Numbered from the stretch's first letter, positions 7,445 through 16,382 are shown. The stretch is 21,389 bases of DNA from an uncultured Paenibacillaceae bacterium (GCA_937874515.1 CALNBV010000179.1:1-21389), one strand, 5' to 3'. Notes: generated from the sequence alone by a model not told the origin. Numbers and translations: made by a program.

Positions 7445-8311
7445 CTAACGTAACCATTTTAATTGGGAAAGCACTGTTTCTGGTTCAGCGTCTTCCGGCA
7501 CTTCACCGTACATGAACTTTGCCTGTAATCGTTCAGGCAGAACTTGTTGTTTAGACCAGAAATCCCGATTCAGGCCTCCTCCGATGTTGTTACCTTTTTC
7601 CCATTGGTGAAGTAATGTTGTAAAATCACTGTTTCCAAAGAGATAGAAATCAATCTTATCAGTAATCTCTAATGATTCATCTACTGATTCCTCCAGATGA
7701 ATACCTACTGACCATTGATAGTGCTTTGCCAAATTAAATACAGGTTGATATAAGGTACAAACCTGATTACTCATCATATTCAGTTGATTATTTTCTTCCA
7801 TTACAATAGCTGAAAGACCGTGGGAAGAAAAATTGCGCAAATATTCCGCCAAATACATCGATGCTACTTCAATATCCTCCTCACTAATCATCAACTCTTG
7901 CCCCGGCCGCACCATAGGATGCAACAATTGCAACCACTTTTGGGGAGAAGGAAACCTGAGGACAAAGGGCTGTGCTCCTTTATAGAGATTATGAAGCCCA
8001 ATAAGAACATCACTGATTTCCTTTCTTGGCTTTTCTGCTGCAAGCAATTTTTTTAAGGAAAAAGTTGCTTTTTTCCCCGCCCACGTTTGTAACAAATCCA
8101 TATTTTCATTTATCCAGTCAGCATAAAAATCATAGAGGGGAATGCTTAGTATATCCGATCGAAGCAAACCCTGCCCCTGGCTAAAAATAGAGATGAAGGT
8201 ATCTGCATTACTCCAAATATCCTCCCTTCCAGCCGCAAACAATCGATTCGCATAAGGAATAAAATCCAACCAAACCCTTTGTTTCAATCCTGTTCCTGTC
8301 CCCGAAATCAT
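7445..8311 (-). CDS. apcE: ApcE-like fifth carboxylase subunit
   Basis: A 288-residue soluble protein, about 33 kDa, with no signal peptide, no membrane segment and no enzyme motif I can name. It is rich in Trp and aromatic residues, with likely helical parts and a SIPLYDFYADWINENMDLLQTWAGKK stretch. Its ATG overlaps the apcD stop codon (ATGA), so it is tightly coupled to the carboxylase. Position after the HyuB-like gene, size and the lack of known motifs match the fifth subunit (Apc5/epsilon) of acetophenone carboxylase, a loosely bound subunit outside the core complex. The acetone carboxylase system has no such subunit. The call rests mainly on context and length, and residue-level similarity was not tested. 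Confidence 0.6.
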   Translation of the reverse strand: MISGTGTGLKQRVWLDFIPYANRLFAAGREDIWSNADTFISIFSQGQGLLRSDILSIPLYDFYADWINENMDLLQTWAGKKATFSLKKLLAAEKPRKEISDVLIGLHNLYKGAQPFVLRFPSPQKWLQLLHPMVRPGQELMISEEDIEVASMYLAEYLRNFSSHGLSAIVMEENNQLNMMSNQVCTLYQPVFNLAKHYQWSVGIHLEESVDESLEITDKIDFYLFGNSDFTTLLHQWEKGNNIGGGLNRDFWSKQQVLPERLQAKFMYGEVPEDAEPETVLSQLKWLR

Positions 8312-10542
8312 CGCTTATCGCCCAATTCTTTTAATTCAGTTTCTAATTCAGCAATTCGCACATCTTTCGGATTAGGAAGCCAAACCGCTTTCAAATTTCC
8401 TTCAGTCATGTAGTTATCAGGAGAACCTGCATAAATAACATTTTTTTCTTTCCAAGAACCGTAGAAGGGAAGATTAGCTGGAGGTGTGTCTGTAACCCAG
8501 TTCTTAACGAACTCCTGATATGCAATCCCTCGTTTTTTCCGGTCTTCTCTTTCTTTTCTGCGTGCTTCTTCCGTTTTTTCCGAATCCAAGATTAAAGTTT
8601 CTGGATTGAAAAATACTTTATAGATGCGATTGGCTGTTTCTTCAGAAATTAAATTTTCCTCTACATCTTTAATGACTAATTCTGGATCCCGGTCCAGTAC
8701 ATCCCCATATCCACCGCCAGCCCCCTGGGTAATAATATAAATTTCTCCTTCCTGGGCCAATTCAAATTGAAGTCCCCCATGATGTGTTGTATAGGTGGCA
8801 TTTTCAAATGGGCGATTATTCATAATCTCTTCGGTTGTGTAAACCATCTTTTCAGGCTCATTTTTCATAATTTCAAAAATGTCAATTCCTTTAATTTTGG
8901 CCAATGGGTAAGCAGGGCAAGCATAGCCACCGTAAATTCCATAGGTTGATGGATATTTGGATCCAATGGTCGTTGTCATGAAACCAAAGAAATCAGATTC
9001 CTTTTGTGTAACAAACATTTGATAACCCTGTCCACCCCGGTATTTGCCAAATCCCTGATTGTCTTTCATCAGGCGGCGGGAAAGCTGCATAATCGGAATT
9101 TCTTCCTCAATTAATTCTTGTTCCCCTTGCTCTGACATTGGAGCAAAGATGGGGGCAATGGAATGTTCACCGTCCATCCCTTCCTTTGCTCCCCCTGGCA
9201 TTCCGTTTAAATCAGCGCACAAATTGCCTACCGTTTCCCCATGTTGCGTGATACCACCATAAATCGTCGTTCTAATCATGTTGTACCAGGGTGCAATAAG
9301 TTTGGTTGCTTTTTCCGGACTGTTGTATAAATATTTCGCTAATGCAGCCTGGGTTACGGTGAAAGCCGGGAAGAATGTCATCATACTCTGTGCATTTGGG
9401 ACATCATAGGATGCATTATAGATGGAATGATCGTCAATAATGAACTTCATCGGAGCCAACACAGCCTGGTTTCTGGGCAAGTCCGGCCAAACAAAGGACA
9501 GGAAGAGCTGGGCAAGCATCCCTTTCATCGCACTTGTAACCGAATTGTTTGCCCGGTTAGCAAACTCAGGTGAAGAACCGCGGAAATCAAGTGTCAATTC
9601 TCCCCCTTTTTTGGTCAATTCTAGATTAACTTTGATAAGCAAATTCTCCCGTAAAGTACTATCGGCAATCCCCATCATTCGCACTTTTCCATCGGGCCAT
9701 TGGGTAAGGCGGCGCTGTACTTCCTCTACTGTATCATCCAATGTCTTTCTTAAAACCGCAATGGCCGCATCTACGCCATATTCTGCAATTGTTTCCTCAA
9801 TGCGCTGCAAGATACGAAGAGCGCCATGAAGTTTGGCCTTCATATCTACCACTTGCAGTTTCGGCTCCCGTACAGAATTTTGGAAATAAGTTACTAAATC
9901 CTTGTAAAATTTGTAGTTTCGTCCGACCCGCATAGGAGAGATAGCCAAGCCTTGATCATAAACCTGTTCTGCTGCTGAAGGCATACCTCCGGGCTCAACA
10001 GCACCGTTTTCGCCTTCATGGACAACGGTTACAATCCAGGCAATTAATTCTCCATTGTTGAAAACAGGCAAAATCAAATTCTGATCCGTGTTGTGGACAC
10101 CTCCATAACGGGCATCATTGTAATAAAAGATATCTCCCGGTTCCACCCCTACCTCGGGATCATTGAGCCAATTTTCAACAATGTACTTTACCCCGTACTG
10201 GGTACATCCTGCAAAAATCAGTACACCGCCAGAGCTAACAATAGATAAATCCCCTTTTGCGGTAAAAATCCCGCATACGACATCCCCCCACTTGGCCCCT
10301 GGCGCTGCTCCAATCTGCTCAAGCATTTCATAGGCTTCATTGGCTCCTGCCTGCATCTTGCTGCGCGCCATACTGATGATTGAAGGGTCATTCTCCTTTA
10401 AGATCGCCTGGATTTCTCGATTTGTGATTGGAGCCAACCCATGGTCCTGCATTAGTCTAGGTTCTGGACCAAGAAAAAGAGTTGTCTCTTTCAGAAACTG
10501 CTCAACCAGTTCTTGCTCCCGTTTAGTTGCGTCAATCGCCAT
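8308..10542 (-). CDS. apcD: ApcD-like HyuB-family carboxylase subunit
   Basis: A 744-residue protein of the hydantoinase B/oxoprolinase B family. Seen: NDARYGGVHNTDQNLILPVF (142-161), the family's NDP(Y)xGGxHxxD signature with H150 and D153 as likely metal or substrate ligands; VTVVHEGENGAVEPGGMPSA (171-190); and the LTLDFRGSSPEFANRANNSV segment. In acetone and acetophenone carboxylases this subunit carries the site where the activated enol phosphate meets carboxyphosphate or CO2. The ATG is preceded by GGAGTGA and lies 18 bp after apcC. It is slightly shorter at the C terminus than the acetone carboxylase large subunit as I know that family, and has a highly charged tail (EKTEEARRKEREDRKKRG). 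ATP-dependent ketone carboxylation is inferred from the five-gene set; another HyuA/HyuB substrate remains possible. Confidence 0.85.
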   Translation of the reverse strand: MAIDATKREQELVEQFLKETTLFLGPEPRLMQDHGLAPITNREIQAILKENDPSIISMARSKMQAGANEAYEMLEQIGAAPGAKWGDVVCGIFTAKGDLSIVSSGGVLIFAGCTQYGVKYIVENWLNDPEVGVEPGDIFYYNDARYGGVHNTDQNLILPVFNNGELIAWIVTVVHEGENGAVEPGGMPSAAEQVYDQGLAISPMRVGRNYKFYKDLVTYFQNSVREPKLQVVDMKAKLHGALRILQRIEETIAEYGVDAAIAVLRKTLDDTVEEVQRRLTQWPDGKVRMMGIADSTLRENLLIKVNLELTKKGGELTLDFRGSSPEFANRANNSVTSAMKGMLAQLFLSFVWPDLPRNQAVLAPMKFIIDDHSIYNASYDVPNAQSMMTFFPAFTVTQAALAKYLYNSPEKATKLIAPWYNMIRTTIYGGITQHGETVGNLCADLNGMPGGAKEGMDGEHSIAPIFAPMSEQGEQELIEEEIPIMQLSRRLMKDNQGFGKYRGGQGYQMFVTQKESDFFGFMTTTIGSKYPSTYGIYGGYACPAYPLAKIKGIDIFEIMKNEPEKMVYTTEEIMNNRPFENATYTTHHGGLQFELAQEGEIYIITQGAGGGYGDVLDRDPELVIKDVEENLISEETANRIYKVFFNPETLILDSEKTEEARRKEREDRKKRGIAYQEFVKNWVTDTPPANLPFYGSWKEKNVIYAGSPDNYMTEGNLKAVWLPNPKDVRIAELETELKELGDKR

Positions 10543-10560
10543 CCTTTTCTCACTCCTTCA

Positions 10561-12735
10561 TTAGTTTTTCGAAATGGTTTCTCGTAAAGATTCTCTGCTT
10601 GCCATTGTATTCTTTGTATTGATAATCCAGGCAGAATTTTGCTCACCCATTACAAGTTCCCAGCCTGGTTCAATCAAATAGGTAGTACGGGGAGATTCTA
10701 CAAGAGCTGGCCCTTCGATAACACTTCCAGGTTGAATGGTTTCCGTACGATAAACATTTGTCAGTACCGGTTCATCAATATCCACAAAATAACATTCTCG
10801 CTTACTTACAGGTTGTACTGTATTTCCTTTTCCTTCCACAGGTTTTTTGAATTCAACCCGGTTCAGTTGAACTGAAGAAAGGACGCGAATGGTATTAATA
10901 CGGATACCTGCTTCCGGCTGTTGGCTTCCTTCTCCAAACCGTTCACCATAGTTCATGCTAAAAGCTTTTACAAGTTCCAACACTTCTTCCATATTCGTTA
11001 ACCGATTAATTGGAGAGATAACAGAAGTTTGGGTCAACTGGTTTCCGTATCGCATATCTAACTCGAGGCGATACTGAATCAATTCTTCCGGGATTCCCTG
11101 GCGGAGCAACTCTTCTTTCCCTGCTTCTTCGAGTTCGGCAACAATGGAATTAAATAGGACATAATCATTAAATAAACTGCGAGTATTGGAGTCATAGATA
11201 TTCATGAAAACCGACTTTTCATGAATATTTACCTGGTCCATGATCCCAACGCCCACCGCAGAGAAGATAGGGGCAAAAAGAGGAATCAAAATTTTATCGA
11301 TATCAAGAACATTGGCAATTCCGCAGCAGTGAAGGGGGCCATTTCCGCCATAAGCAAGCAGGGTAAAATTTTTCGGATCATACCCTTTTACCCCTAATTC
11401 CTTGAAGATCGCATGGGCCATATTAGAATCTACTTTCTTTTTCATTTGGCGTGCTGCTTCAATTACACTGAGGTCCATTTCTTCACAGATTGCTTCCCGA
11501 ATGGCAAATTCAGAACGTTTCCGATTGAGATTAATGTGCCCTTCTGCATAATAGTCGGGATCCAGATACCCTAAAATCAAATCCGCATCGGTTACCGTGG
11601 GATCCATTCCTCCCCTGTCAAAACATGCAGGGCCAGGTTCTGAACCAGCACTTGCCGGACCTACTTCGATTTGCTTTAAGGTTTGGTCATACCTTGCAAT
11701 CGATCCCCCGCCTGCTCCGATGATTCCCAGATGTAGCATAGGTACACTAACCAACCAACGATCAATAACCGGATTAAAGTCATAGAATCGGATTCCGCCA
11801 CCTACTACGATCCCAATATCACAACTCGTCCCTCCCATGTCCATGGCGACTAAATGGCCTACTTCAAACTCTTCTGCCAAATGTTCAGATGCATTAATCC
11901 CTGCCGTTGGGCCTGAATGAATCGTTTGTAGTGCATGGGTAGAATTGAGTTGGGCCATCCCGCCAATATTGTGTACAACAAGCATAGGCTTCGTATATCC
12001 ATATTCTTTTAATGTCATTTCCAGTGAGCTTAAGGCATGGTACATTTGATCATGCAAATAAGCATCGAGGATCGCAGAAGTGATCCGGACATATTCCCCT
12101 TTCCTTTCAGCCACCTGATGGGATAGAATGACTGGAATTGCACCCAGCATGTGTGTGGGATATTCTTCAAGAAGAATTTCTTCTACACGGCGTTCATGAA
12201 CCGGATTAACCACGGAATTCATAAGTCCCACAACAAAAGCTTGAGCCCCACGGTCTACGAGATGACGGATTTGTTTGCGTAGATGCTCCTCATCAAGGGA
12301 CATGACAACTTGTCCCTTATAATCAATCCGTTCTCGGACCCCGGCAATCATAGGAATAGGTACAATCGGTTCTGGACGTTGGCCTGCAGGCATATCCTGC
12401 TGTTCCTGGGGGGTTAGTCCGTCCCCATATCCCCGGCCACGGCTTAAAGGAACCTGGCTTTCGTATCCGGCTGTCGTCAGTAACCCAATCTTTGGCCCTT
12501 TTCGCTCAATTAAAGTGTTTGTCCCTAGCGTGGTCGCATAACGGACAGAGTCCAATTGAGATAGCACTGTTCGAATGTCTTTCCCCAACTCGGTACAGGC
12601 TTGTTCAAGGGCATCCATAAAACCAAGGGCCAAATTATGGTGTGTAGTTAACGCTTTCGTTTCGAGATAAATGTCATCCCAAACAAGGAAACAATCTGTA
12701 AACGTACCGCCAATATCAACGCTTACTTGTCTCAT
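10561..12735 (-). CDS. apcC: ApcC-like HyuA-family ATP-binding subunit
   Basis: A 724-residue hydantoinase A/oxoprolinase family protein with an ASKHA nucleotide fold. Phosphate-1 motif VDIGGTFTDCF at 6-16, phosphate-2 motif MDMGGTSCDIGIV at 298-310 and an adenosine-type loop LLAYGGNGPLHCCGIAN at 459-475 are all intact, so it should bind and cleave ATP. The central GAGGGSIARYD and ASAGSEPGPACFDRGG blocks are typical of the family. In this class ATP is used to phosphorylate the ketone enol and/or bicarbonate. The start overlaps the apcB stop (ATGA) and has GGGAGGGG eight bases upstream. It is a diverged paralogue of the first gene of the operon, which fits the two different HyuA-like subunits of acetophenone carboxylase. 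Confidence 0.87.
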   Translation of the reverse strand: MRQVSVDIGGTFTDCFLVWDDIYLETKALTTHHNLALGFMDALEQACTELGKDIRTVLSQLDSVRYATTLGTNTLIERKGPKIGLLTTAGYESQVPLSRGRGYGDGLTPQEQQDMPAGQRPEPIVPIPMIAGVRERIDYKGQVVMSLDEEHLRKQIRHLVDRGAQAFVVGLMNSVVNPVHERRVEEILLEEYPTHMLGAIPVILSHQVAERKGEYVRITSAILDAYLHDQMYHALSSLEMTLKEYGYTKPMLVVHNIGGMAQLNSTHALQTIHSGPTAGINASEHLAEEFEVGHLVAMDMGGTSCDIGIVVGGGIRFYDFNPVIDRWLVSVPMLHLGIIGAGGGSIARYDQTLKQIEVGPASAGSEPGPACFDRGGMDPTVTDADLILGYLDPDYYAEGHINLNRKRSEFAIREAICEEMDLSVIEAARQMKKKVDSNMAHAIFKELGVKGYDPKNFTLLAYGGNGPLHCCGIANVLDIDKILIPLFAPIFSAVGVGIMDQVNIHEKSVFMNIYDSNTRSLFNDYVLFNSIVAELEEAGKEELLRQGIPEELIQYRLELDMRYGNQLTQTSVISPINRLTNMEEVLELVKAFSMNYGERFGEGSQQPEAGIRINTIRVLSSVQLNRVEFKKPVEGKGNTVQPVSKRECYFVDIDEPVLTNVYRTETIQPGSVIEGPALVESPRTTYLIEPGWELVMGEQNSAWIINTKNTMASRESLRETISKN

Positions 12736-13085
12736 ACTTTCTGCCCCTCCCTTTTTAAGTAACGCTCTTTCAATGCATCAATATCAAATTCCATGTCATG
12801 AATTGGTGGATGTCCTGGAGGCAAATACTCCACTTCTACCTGGGTAGAGCAATTTGGGCAATAGTACTCTAGAATCTGGCACCAATTGGGATCTGGTGAA
12901 AACGTAAACTCATACCAATCCGGATTAATAATTGGCTTATGGATCTCTTGTGGGTCCCGATTATAGACAAGAAGTCCTTCTTTATAATTACTTCGTGCAG
13001 GAGCGATTTCGTGGTTGCATTTGCGACAGCACCACATTTCTTTTTCCAGATCAATCGCCAAATATTCTGTTATATTGGCCTTCAT
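12732..13085 (-). CDS. apcB: ApcB-like small zinc-binding carboxylase subunit
   Basis: A 117-residue protein, about 14 kDa. It has a CCRKCNH cluster (C19, C20, C23, H25) and a second set C69, C76, C79 (CPNC), giving a split zinc ribbon, then a GHPPIHDMEFDIDALKERYLKRE tail. Lying between two HyuA-like genes, it corresponds to the small Apc2 subunit, which holds a structural zinc; acetone carboxylase also has a small zinc-site subunit, but its gene is normally placed elsewhere in that operon. The ATG overlaps the apcA stop by one base (TAATG) and is preceded by AAGGGGGGAT. Its stop overlaps the next start by four bases, so equal expression of subunits A, B and C is expected. Confidence 0.78.
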   Translation of the reverse strand: MKANITEYLAIDLEKEMWCCRKCNHEIAPARSNYKEGLLVYNRDPQEIHKPIINPDWYEFTFSPDPNWCQILEYYCPNCSTQVEVEYLPPGHPPIHDMEFDIDALKERYLKREGQKV

Positions 13086-15025
13086 TATGCCATCCCCCCT
13101 TCGTCACTTATAAAAATGTCTTTGTTTTCATTCACCTTAAATTTCCATCCCTCTAAGACTCGGCAGGTAAAATACTCATCCTCTATCAGGGCTGGACCTA
13201 TTCCACATGTACCTGGTTTCATATCTTCAAATTTATAAACAGGCACATTAATCTGTTGCAAACCTGTATGGAGAATAGATTGCTGGCGAACAGAAATTGG
13301 TTCTTGTTCCTTTAACTTTTTCTTATTTTCAAGATTGAAGTGGGCAATGGGTTTCACCACTCGCAGATGAACACGGACATCTTCGGCACCTTCTGTTTCT
13401 AAATGGACAACCTCTTTGTTATCAAAAGTGACACTTTGCTGTTCGCCATTTCTGATGAAGGTGAGATTGGTATGCATGGTACACTCAGAAATATCGAATC
13501 CTTCGGCAAACATATCCCGCTTTGCCCGCTCTTCCAATTGATCTAATTTTTCCTGCAAACTGGCGATATTCCATTCTTGAAGGGTAGCCTTGTATTCATG
13601 GGCAATATCACTAAAACTAATGCCAAAAGCACTAAATACCGCAGCCAGTCTTGGAACAATAATCTCTTTAATGCCGGCTGCTTTAGCGATCCCGCAAGCA
13701 CTCATGGGGCCGGCGCCGCCGAAAGCAAGCAGGGTAACTTCATCGGCTTGCTGTTGGTAAATCCCAAGGGCGTTAGCGATTTTTTCCTCATAAGCTTTTT
13801 CCATAGATAACAATGCTTCATCCAGACTTATCCCTAAAGGTCTGGCAATTCTCTCTTCGATAGCTGTCTTTGCCCGGGATAGATCAAGGGCCATACTGCC
13901 ACGGAAATAAGAACTTGCATCCAATACACCCATTAACAGATAGGCATCTGTAATAGTCGGTTCCTGTCCTCCCCGCCCAAAACAAGCTGGACCTGGAGCC
14001 GCCCCCGCACTTTCCGGGCCAACAACAATCCGGCCATTTTCCACTTTAAAAATAGAGCTTCCCCCGGCTCCTACGCTAATTAAATCGCTTAAAGAGAAAG
14101 AGGTAGAAATTTCTTCTATCTTTCCGTATTGATCTTCTTTAATCTCTCCAGCTTTTACTAACCCGATGTCGGATGTCGTTCCCCCAATATCTAAGGTAAG
14201 TAAAGCGGGAATATTATAATGTTGAGCAAGTGCCTTTGTCCCCTCCATACCACCCCGGGGACCTGATCCATAGGTTTTAATGGCTGTCGTTTTAGCTAAC
14301 CTTGCCGAATTCCCATCATTATGAAAAATAAGCAGGGGATTTTTTGTACGGTACTCCCGCAGTACGTTTTCCGCATTGTACAGAAACCGCTCCATTCCTG
14401 AATGTAAAAATGAATTTATTAAAGCAGCCCAGGTACGTCTGCCATCATTCAGATCATCCGCTAACTCATGGGAAAACAATACGGGTACTGCCCCCAAAAG
14501 GTGGCGGGGATATTTCCTTAAGATAATCTTTTTAATTTTCGTTTCATCTTCTGCTAGATTTGGCCCGCTTAAACTAATGACAATGCGATTCGCACCCTTG
14601 GCAAGCAACTGGTTCATTACATCAACCACACCAGTTTCCAATTCATATCCTTCGCCCTCTGAATCAATACCGGCAACACGGTCATCTACCATGGCGGAAA
14701 ACATTTCTTTTTCATCATTGCTTTCCTGTAAAAAGGAGGGATTCGTACCCTCTCGCAAAATTAATCCCAGGCGCGGGCCTTTCTTCTGTACAATCGCATT
14801 GGTTCCTGCGGTGGTTGAATAACGAAGGTAATCTAGTTCAGCCAATAGACGCTGAATATTTTCTCCCCCATAAAGCTCTTTGGAAGCCACTTTAATCACT
14901 TCTATGAAGCATCTTGTCAAATCATATGGGGTAGTTAGCGTTTTGGCACGAACAATCCGTTCCTGGTCGATTAAGCAGGCATCAGTGAACGTACCGCCAT
15001 TGTCAATGGTCATGAGTAATCCCAT
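13085..15025 (-). CDS. apcA: ApcA-like HyuA-family ATP-binding subunit
   Basis: A 646-residue hydantoinase A/oxoprolinase family protein, about 70 kDa, first gene of the carboxylase operon. Phosphate-1 motif IDNGGTFTDAC at 7-17 (N in place of the usual I), phosphate-2 LDIGGTTSDIGLV at 278-290 and LLAFGGAGPMSACGIA at 432-447 are present; GAGGSSIF and SAGAAPGPACFGRGG are family blocks. I place the start at 15025, eight bases after GAGAGGGG, and not at the in-frame ATG at 15109, whose 28 extra residues are polar, basic and precede the conserved strand. With the sigma-54 promoter at 15148-15164, the 5' leader is about 110 nt. Compared with apcC it is about 80 residues shorter, mainly at the C terminus, consistent with the alpha versus alpha-prime difference reported for acetophenone carboxylase. 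Confidence 0.87.
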   Translation of the reverse strand: MGLLMTIDNGGTFTDACLIDQERIVRAKTLTTPYDLTRCFIEVIKVASKELYGGENIQRLLAELDYLRYSTTAGTNAIVQKKGPRLGLILREGTNPSFLQESNDEKEMFSAMVDDRVAGIDSEGEGYELETGVVDVMNQLLAKGANRIVISLSGPNLAEDETKIKKIILRKYPRHLLGAVPVLFSHELADDLNDGRRTWAALINSFLHSGMERFLYNAENVLREYRTKNPLLIFHNDGNSARLAKTTAIKTYGSGPRGGMEGTKALAQHYNIPALLTLDIGGTTSDIGLVKAGEIKEDQYGKIEEISTSFSLSDLISVGAGGSSIFKVENGRIVVGPESAGAAPGPACFGRGGQEPTITDAYLLMGVLDASSYFRGSMALDLSRAKTAIEERIARPLGISLDEALLSMEKAYEEKIANALGIYQQQADEVTLLAFGGAGPMSACGIAKAAGIKEIIVPRLAAVFSAFGISFSDIAHEYKATLQEWNIASLQEKLDQLEERAKRDMFAEGFDISECTMHTNLTFIRNGEQQSVTFDNKEVVHLETEGAEDVRVHLRVVKPIAHFNLENKKKLKEQEPISVRQQSILHTGLQQINVPVYKFEDMKPGTCGIGPALIEDEYFTCRVLEGWKFKVNENKDIFISDEGGMA

Positions 15026-15147
15026 TTTGAAATCCCCTCTCTCTGTTTTTTTCCTTCCCTTTCCAGGGATTCTCCTATTTCCCTGGTTACTAGAATAGAG
15101 CTGATTCAAGCGCTGTTTATCTCATCCCCCCTTTTACAAATAATAGA

Positions 15148-15164
15148 AGCAAGAATCGTGCCAA
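15148..15164 (-). promoter_or_regulatory. Sigma-54 (-24/-12) promoter of the apc operon
   Basis: On the minus strand TTGGCACGATTCTTGCT matches the consensus TGGCACG-N4-TTGCW at every defined base. The -24 GG is at 15162-15161 and the -12 GC at 15150-15149, so transcription should start near 15137. Almost the same sequence precedes the alcohol dehydrogenase gene. An AcoR-type activator is encoded nearby. Confidence 0.93.
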
Positions 15165-15249
15165 CTTTTCCTTATAAAAAAAGTTTTTTTTGAATTCAGT
15201 GTTTATACGAAGATTTTTGGATGATCATCATTTTCTTAGATTCTCAAAA

Positions 15250-15285
15250 TGTCTCACTGAGACAAAAAAAGTCTCATTGTCTCAT
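15250..15285. promoter_or_regulatory. Candidate enhancer sites (TGTCTCA repeats) for the sigma-54 activator
   Basis: TGTCTCACTGAGACA (15250-15264) is a perfect 15-bp palindrome. Two further direct half-sites GTCTCA lie at 15271-15276 and 15279-15284. The cluster is centred about 95-120 bp upstream of the -24 element, where enhancer-binding proteins normally bind. The first palindrome of such a set is the likeliest dimer site. Confidence 0.6.
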
Positions 15286-15287
15286 CT

Positions 15288-15324
15288 AAAAAAAATAAAA
15301 AGCCTACTGCAATTCCAGTAGGCT
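15288..15324 (-). terminator. Terminator of the alcohol dehydrogenase gene
   Basis: Perfect 9-bp stem AGCCTACTG/CAGTAGGCT (15301-15309/15316-15324) with a 6-nt loop, followed on the minus strand by a long T-rich run (15300-15288). It insulates the dehydrogenase from the apc promoter region. Confidence 0.93.
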
Positions 15325-15341
15325 AGAGGCTAATTTCTTAT

Positions 15342-16382
15342 TTAAGGATTGGTGAGAATGACCTTTAATGCACTTTCCTTGGACGCATTACTAAAAACCT
15401 CATAGGCCTGCATGATTTCATTCAGGCTAAATCGGTGGGTAATTAATTGCTTAGGCTCAAGTTTTTTTGATTCAACTATTTTTAACAGCATTGGTGTAGT
15501 ATTCGTATCCACTAAGCCAGTAGTTAACGTTATATTATGAATCCATAACTTCTGAAGATTTAATTCTACACCTTGTCCGTGAACCCCAACATTGGCTATA
15601 TGACCACCAGCAGTTACAATTTCCTGGCAAATATTAAAAGTTGCTGGAATTCCTACAGCCTCAATAGCAACGTCTACCCCTTTTCCATTTGTTAAGGCCA
15701 TGACTTTTTCAACAGCCTTCCCATCCGTACTGTTTATCATTTTTGTTGCTCCGAATTTTTTTGCTACTTCAAGGCGATAATCATCCAGATCAATAACAAT
15801 AATATCTGATGGGGAATAAAACTGAGCGGTTAATAGAGTAGCAAGTCCAACGGGTCCGGCTCCCACTATGGCAACAGTATCACCCGGTTTAACTTGACCC
15901 TTAAGTACACCCACTTCAAAACCTGTAGGCAAAATGTCGCTTAACATGACCAGGGCTTCTTCATCAACACCATCGGGAATATGATACAGACTTGTATCAG
16001 CATAAGGTATCCTTACATATTCAGCCTGTGTGCCATCAATTGTATTTCCAAGTAACCAACCCGCATTCTCACAATGGGAATACATGCTTTTTTTACAATA
16101 GTGACACTTTCCACAGGATGTGATACAAGAGATCAACACTTTGTCGCCTGGTCGAAACTGATGAACACCAGACCCTACCTCTGCAATAACACCTACACCT
16201 TCATGTCCTAAAGTACGCCCATTAGCAACTGTTGGTACATCTCCTTTCAATATATGCAGGTCGCTTCCACAGATCGTCGTTTTGGTCATTTTAACGATGA
16301 CATCTGTCGGTTCCTGAATGGTTGGAATGGGTTTTTCAACTACTTCCTTTTTGCCTGGCCCTTGATAAACTAATGCTTTCAT
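15342..16382 (-). CDS. Zinc-dependent medium-chain alcohol dehydrogenase
   Basis: A 346-residue MDR-family dehydrogenase with a complete set of zinc ligands: catalytic C38, H60 and D149 (with E61), and structural C90, C93, C96, C104. The Rossmann motif GAGPVG (174-179), followed by an acidic IDLDDYRL strand end, indicates NAD(H). It resembles the group that oxidises short secondary and primary alcohols such as 2-propanol or 2-butanol; class-level assignment only. ATG preceded by GAGGAGG. Its sigma-54 promoter is nearly identical to that of the apc operon, so it probably makes the ketone substrate from a secondary alcohol (for example 2-propanol or 1-phenylethanol) or reduces it. It ends at a strong terminator and is therefore its own transcript. 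Confidence 0.92.
   Translation of the reverse strand: MKALVYQGPGKKEVVEKPIPTIQEPTDVIVKMTKTTICGSDLHILKGDVPTVANGRTLGHEGVGVIAEVGSGVHQFRPGDKVLISCITSCGKCHYCKKSMYSHCENAGWLLGNTIDGTQAEYVRIPYADTSLYHIPDGVDEEALVMLSDILPTGFEVGVLKGQVKPGDTVAIVGAGPVGLATLLTAQFYSPSDIIVIDLDDYRLEVAKKFGATKMINSTDGKAVEKVMALTNGKGVDVAIEAVGIPATFNICQEIVTAGGHIANVGVHGQGVELNLQKLWIHNITLTTGLVDTNTTPMLLKIVESKKLEPKQLITHRFSLNEIMQAYEVFSNASKESALKVILTNP

Noticed and set aside
9440..9829. 129-codon plus-strand frame inside apcD
   Set aside because: Antisense to a conserved HyuB-family region, without a ribosome site; a shadow frame.
10561..13085. Assignment as classical three-subunit acetone carboxylase (AcxABC)
   Set aside because: There are two HyuA-like genes plus an extra protein of about 33 kDa, and the small gene lies between the HyuA paralogues; this fits the five-subunit acetophenone carboxylase type better, though acetone as substrate is not excluded.
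14376..14822. 148-codon plus-strand frame inside apcA
   Set aside because: It is antisense to strongly conserved HyuA-family sequence, has no ribosome site and no recognisable protein; a shadow frame.
15026..15109. N-terminal extension of apcA from the ATG at 15109
   Set aside because: The extra 28 residues are not family-like, and the ATG at 15025 has a proper GAGAGGGG ribosome site.
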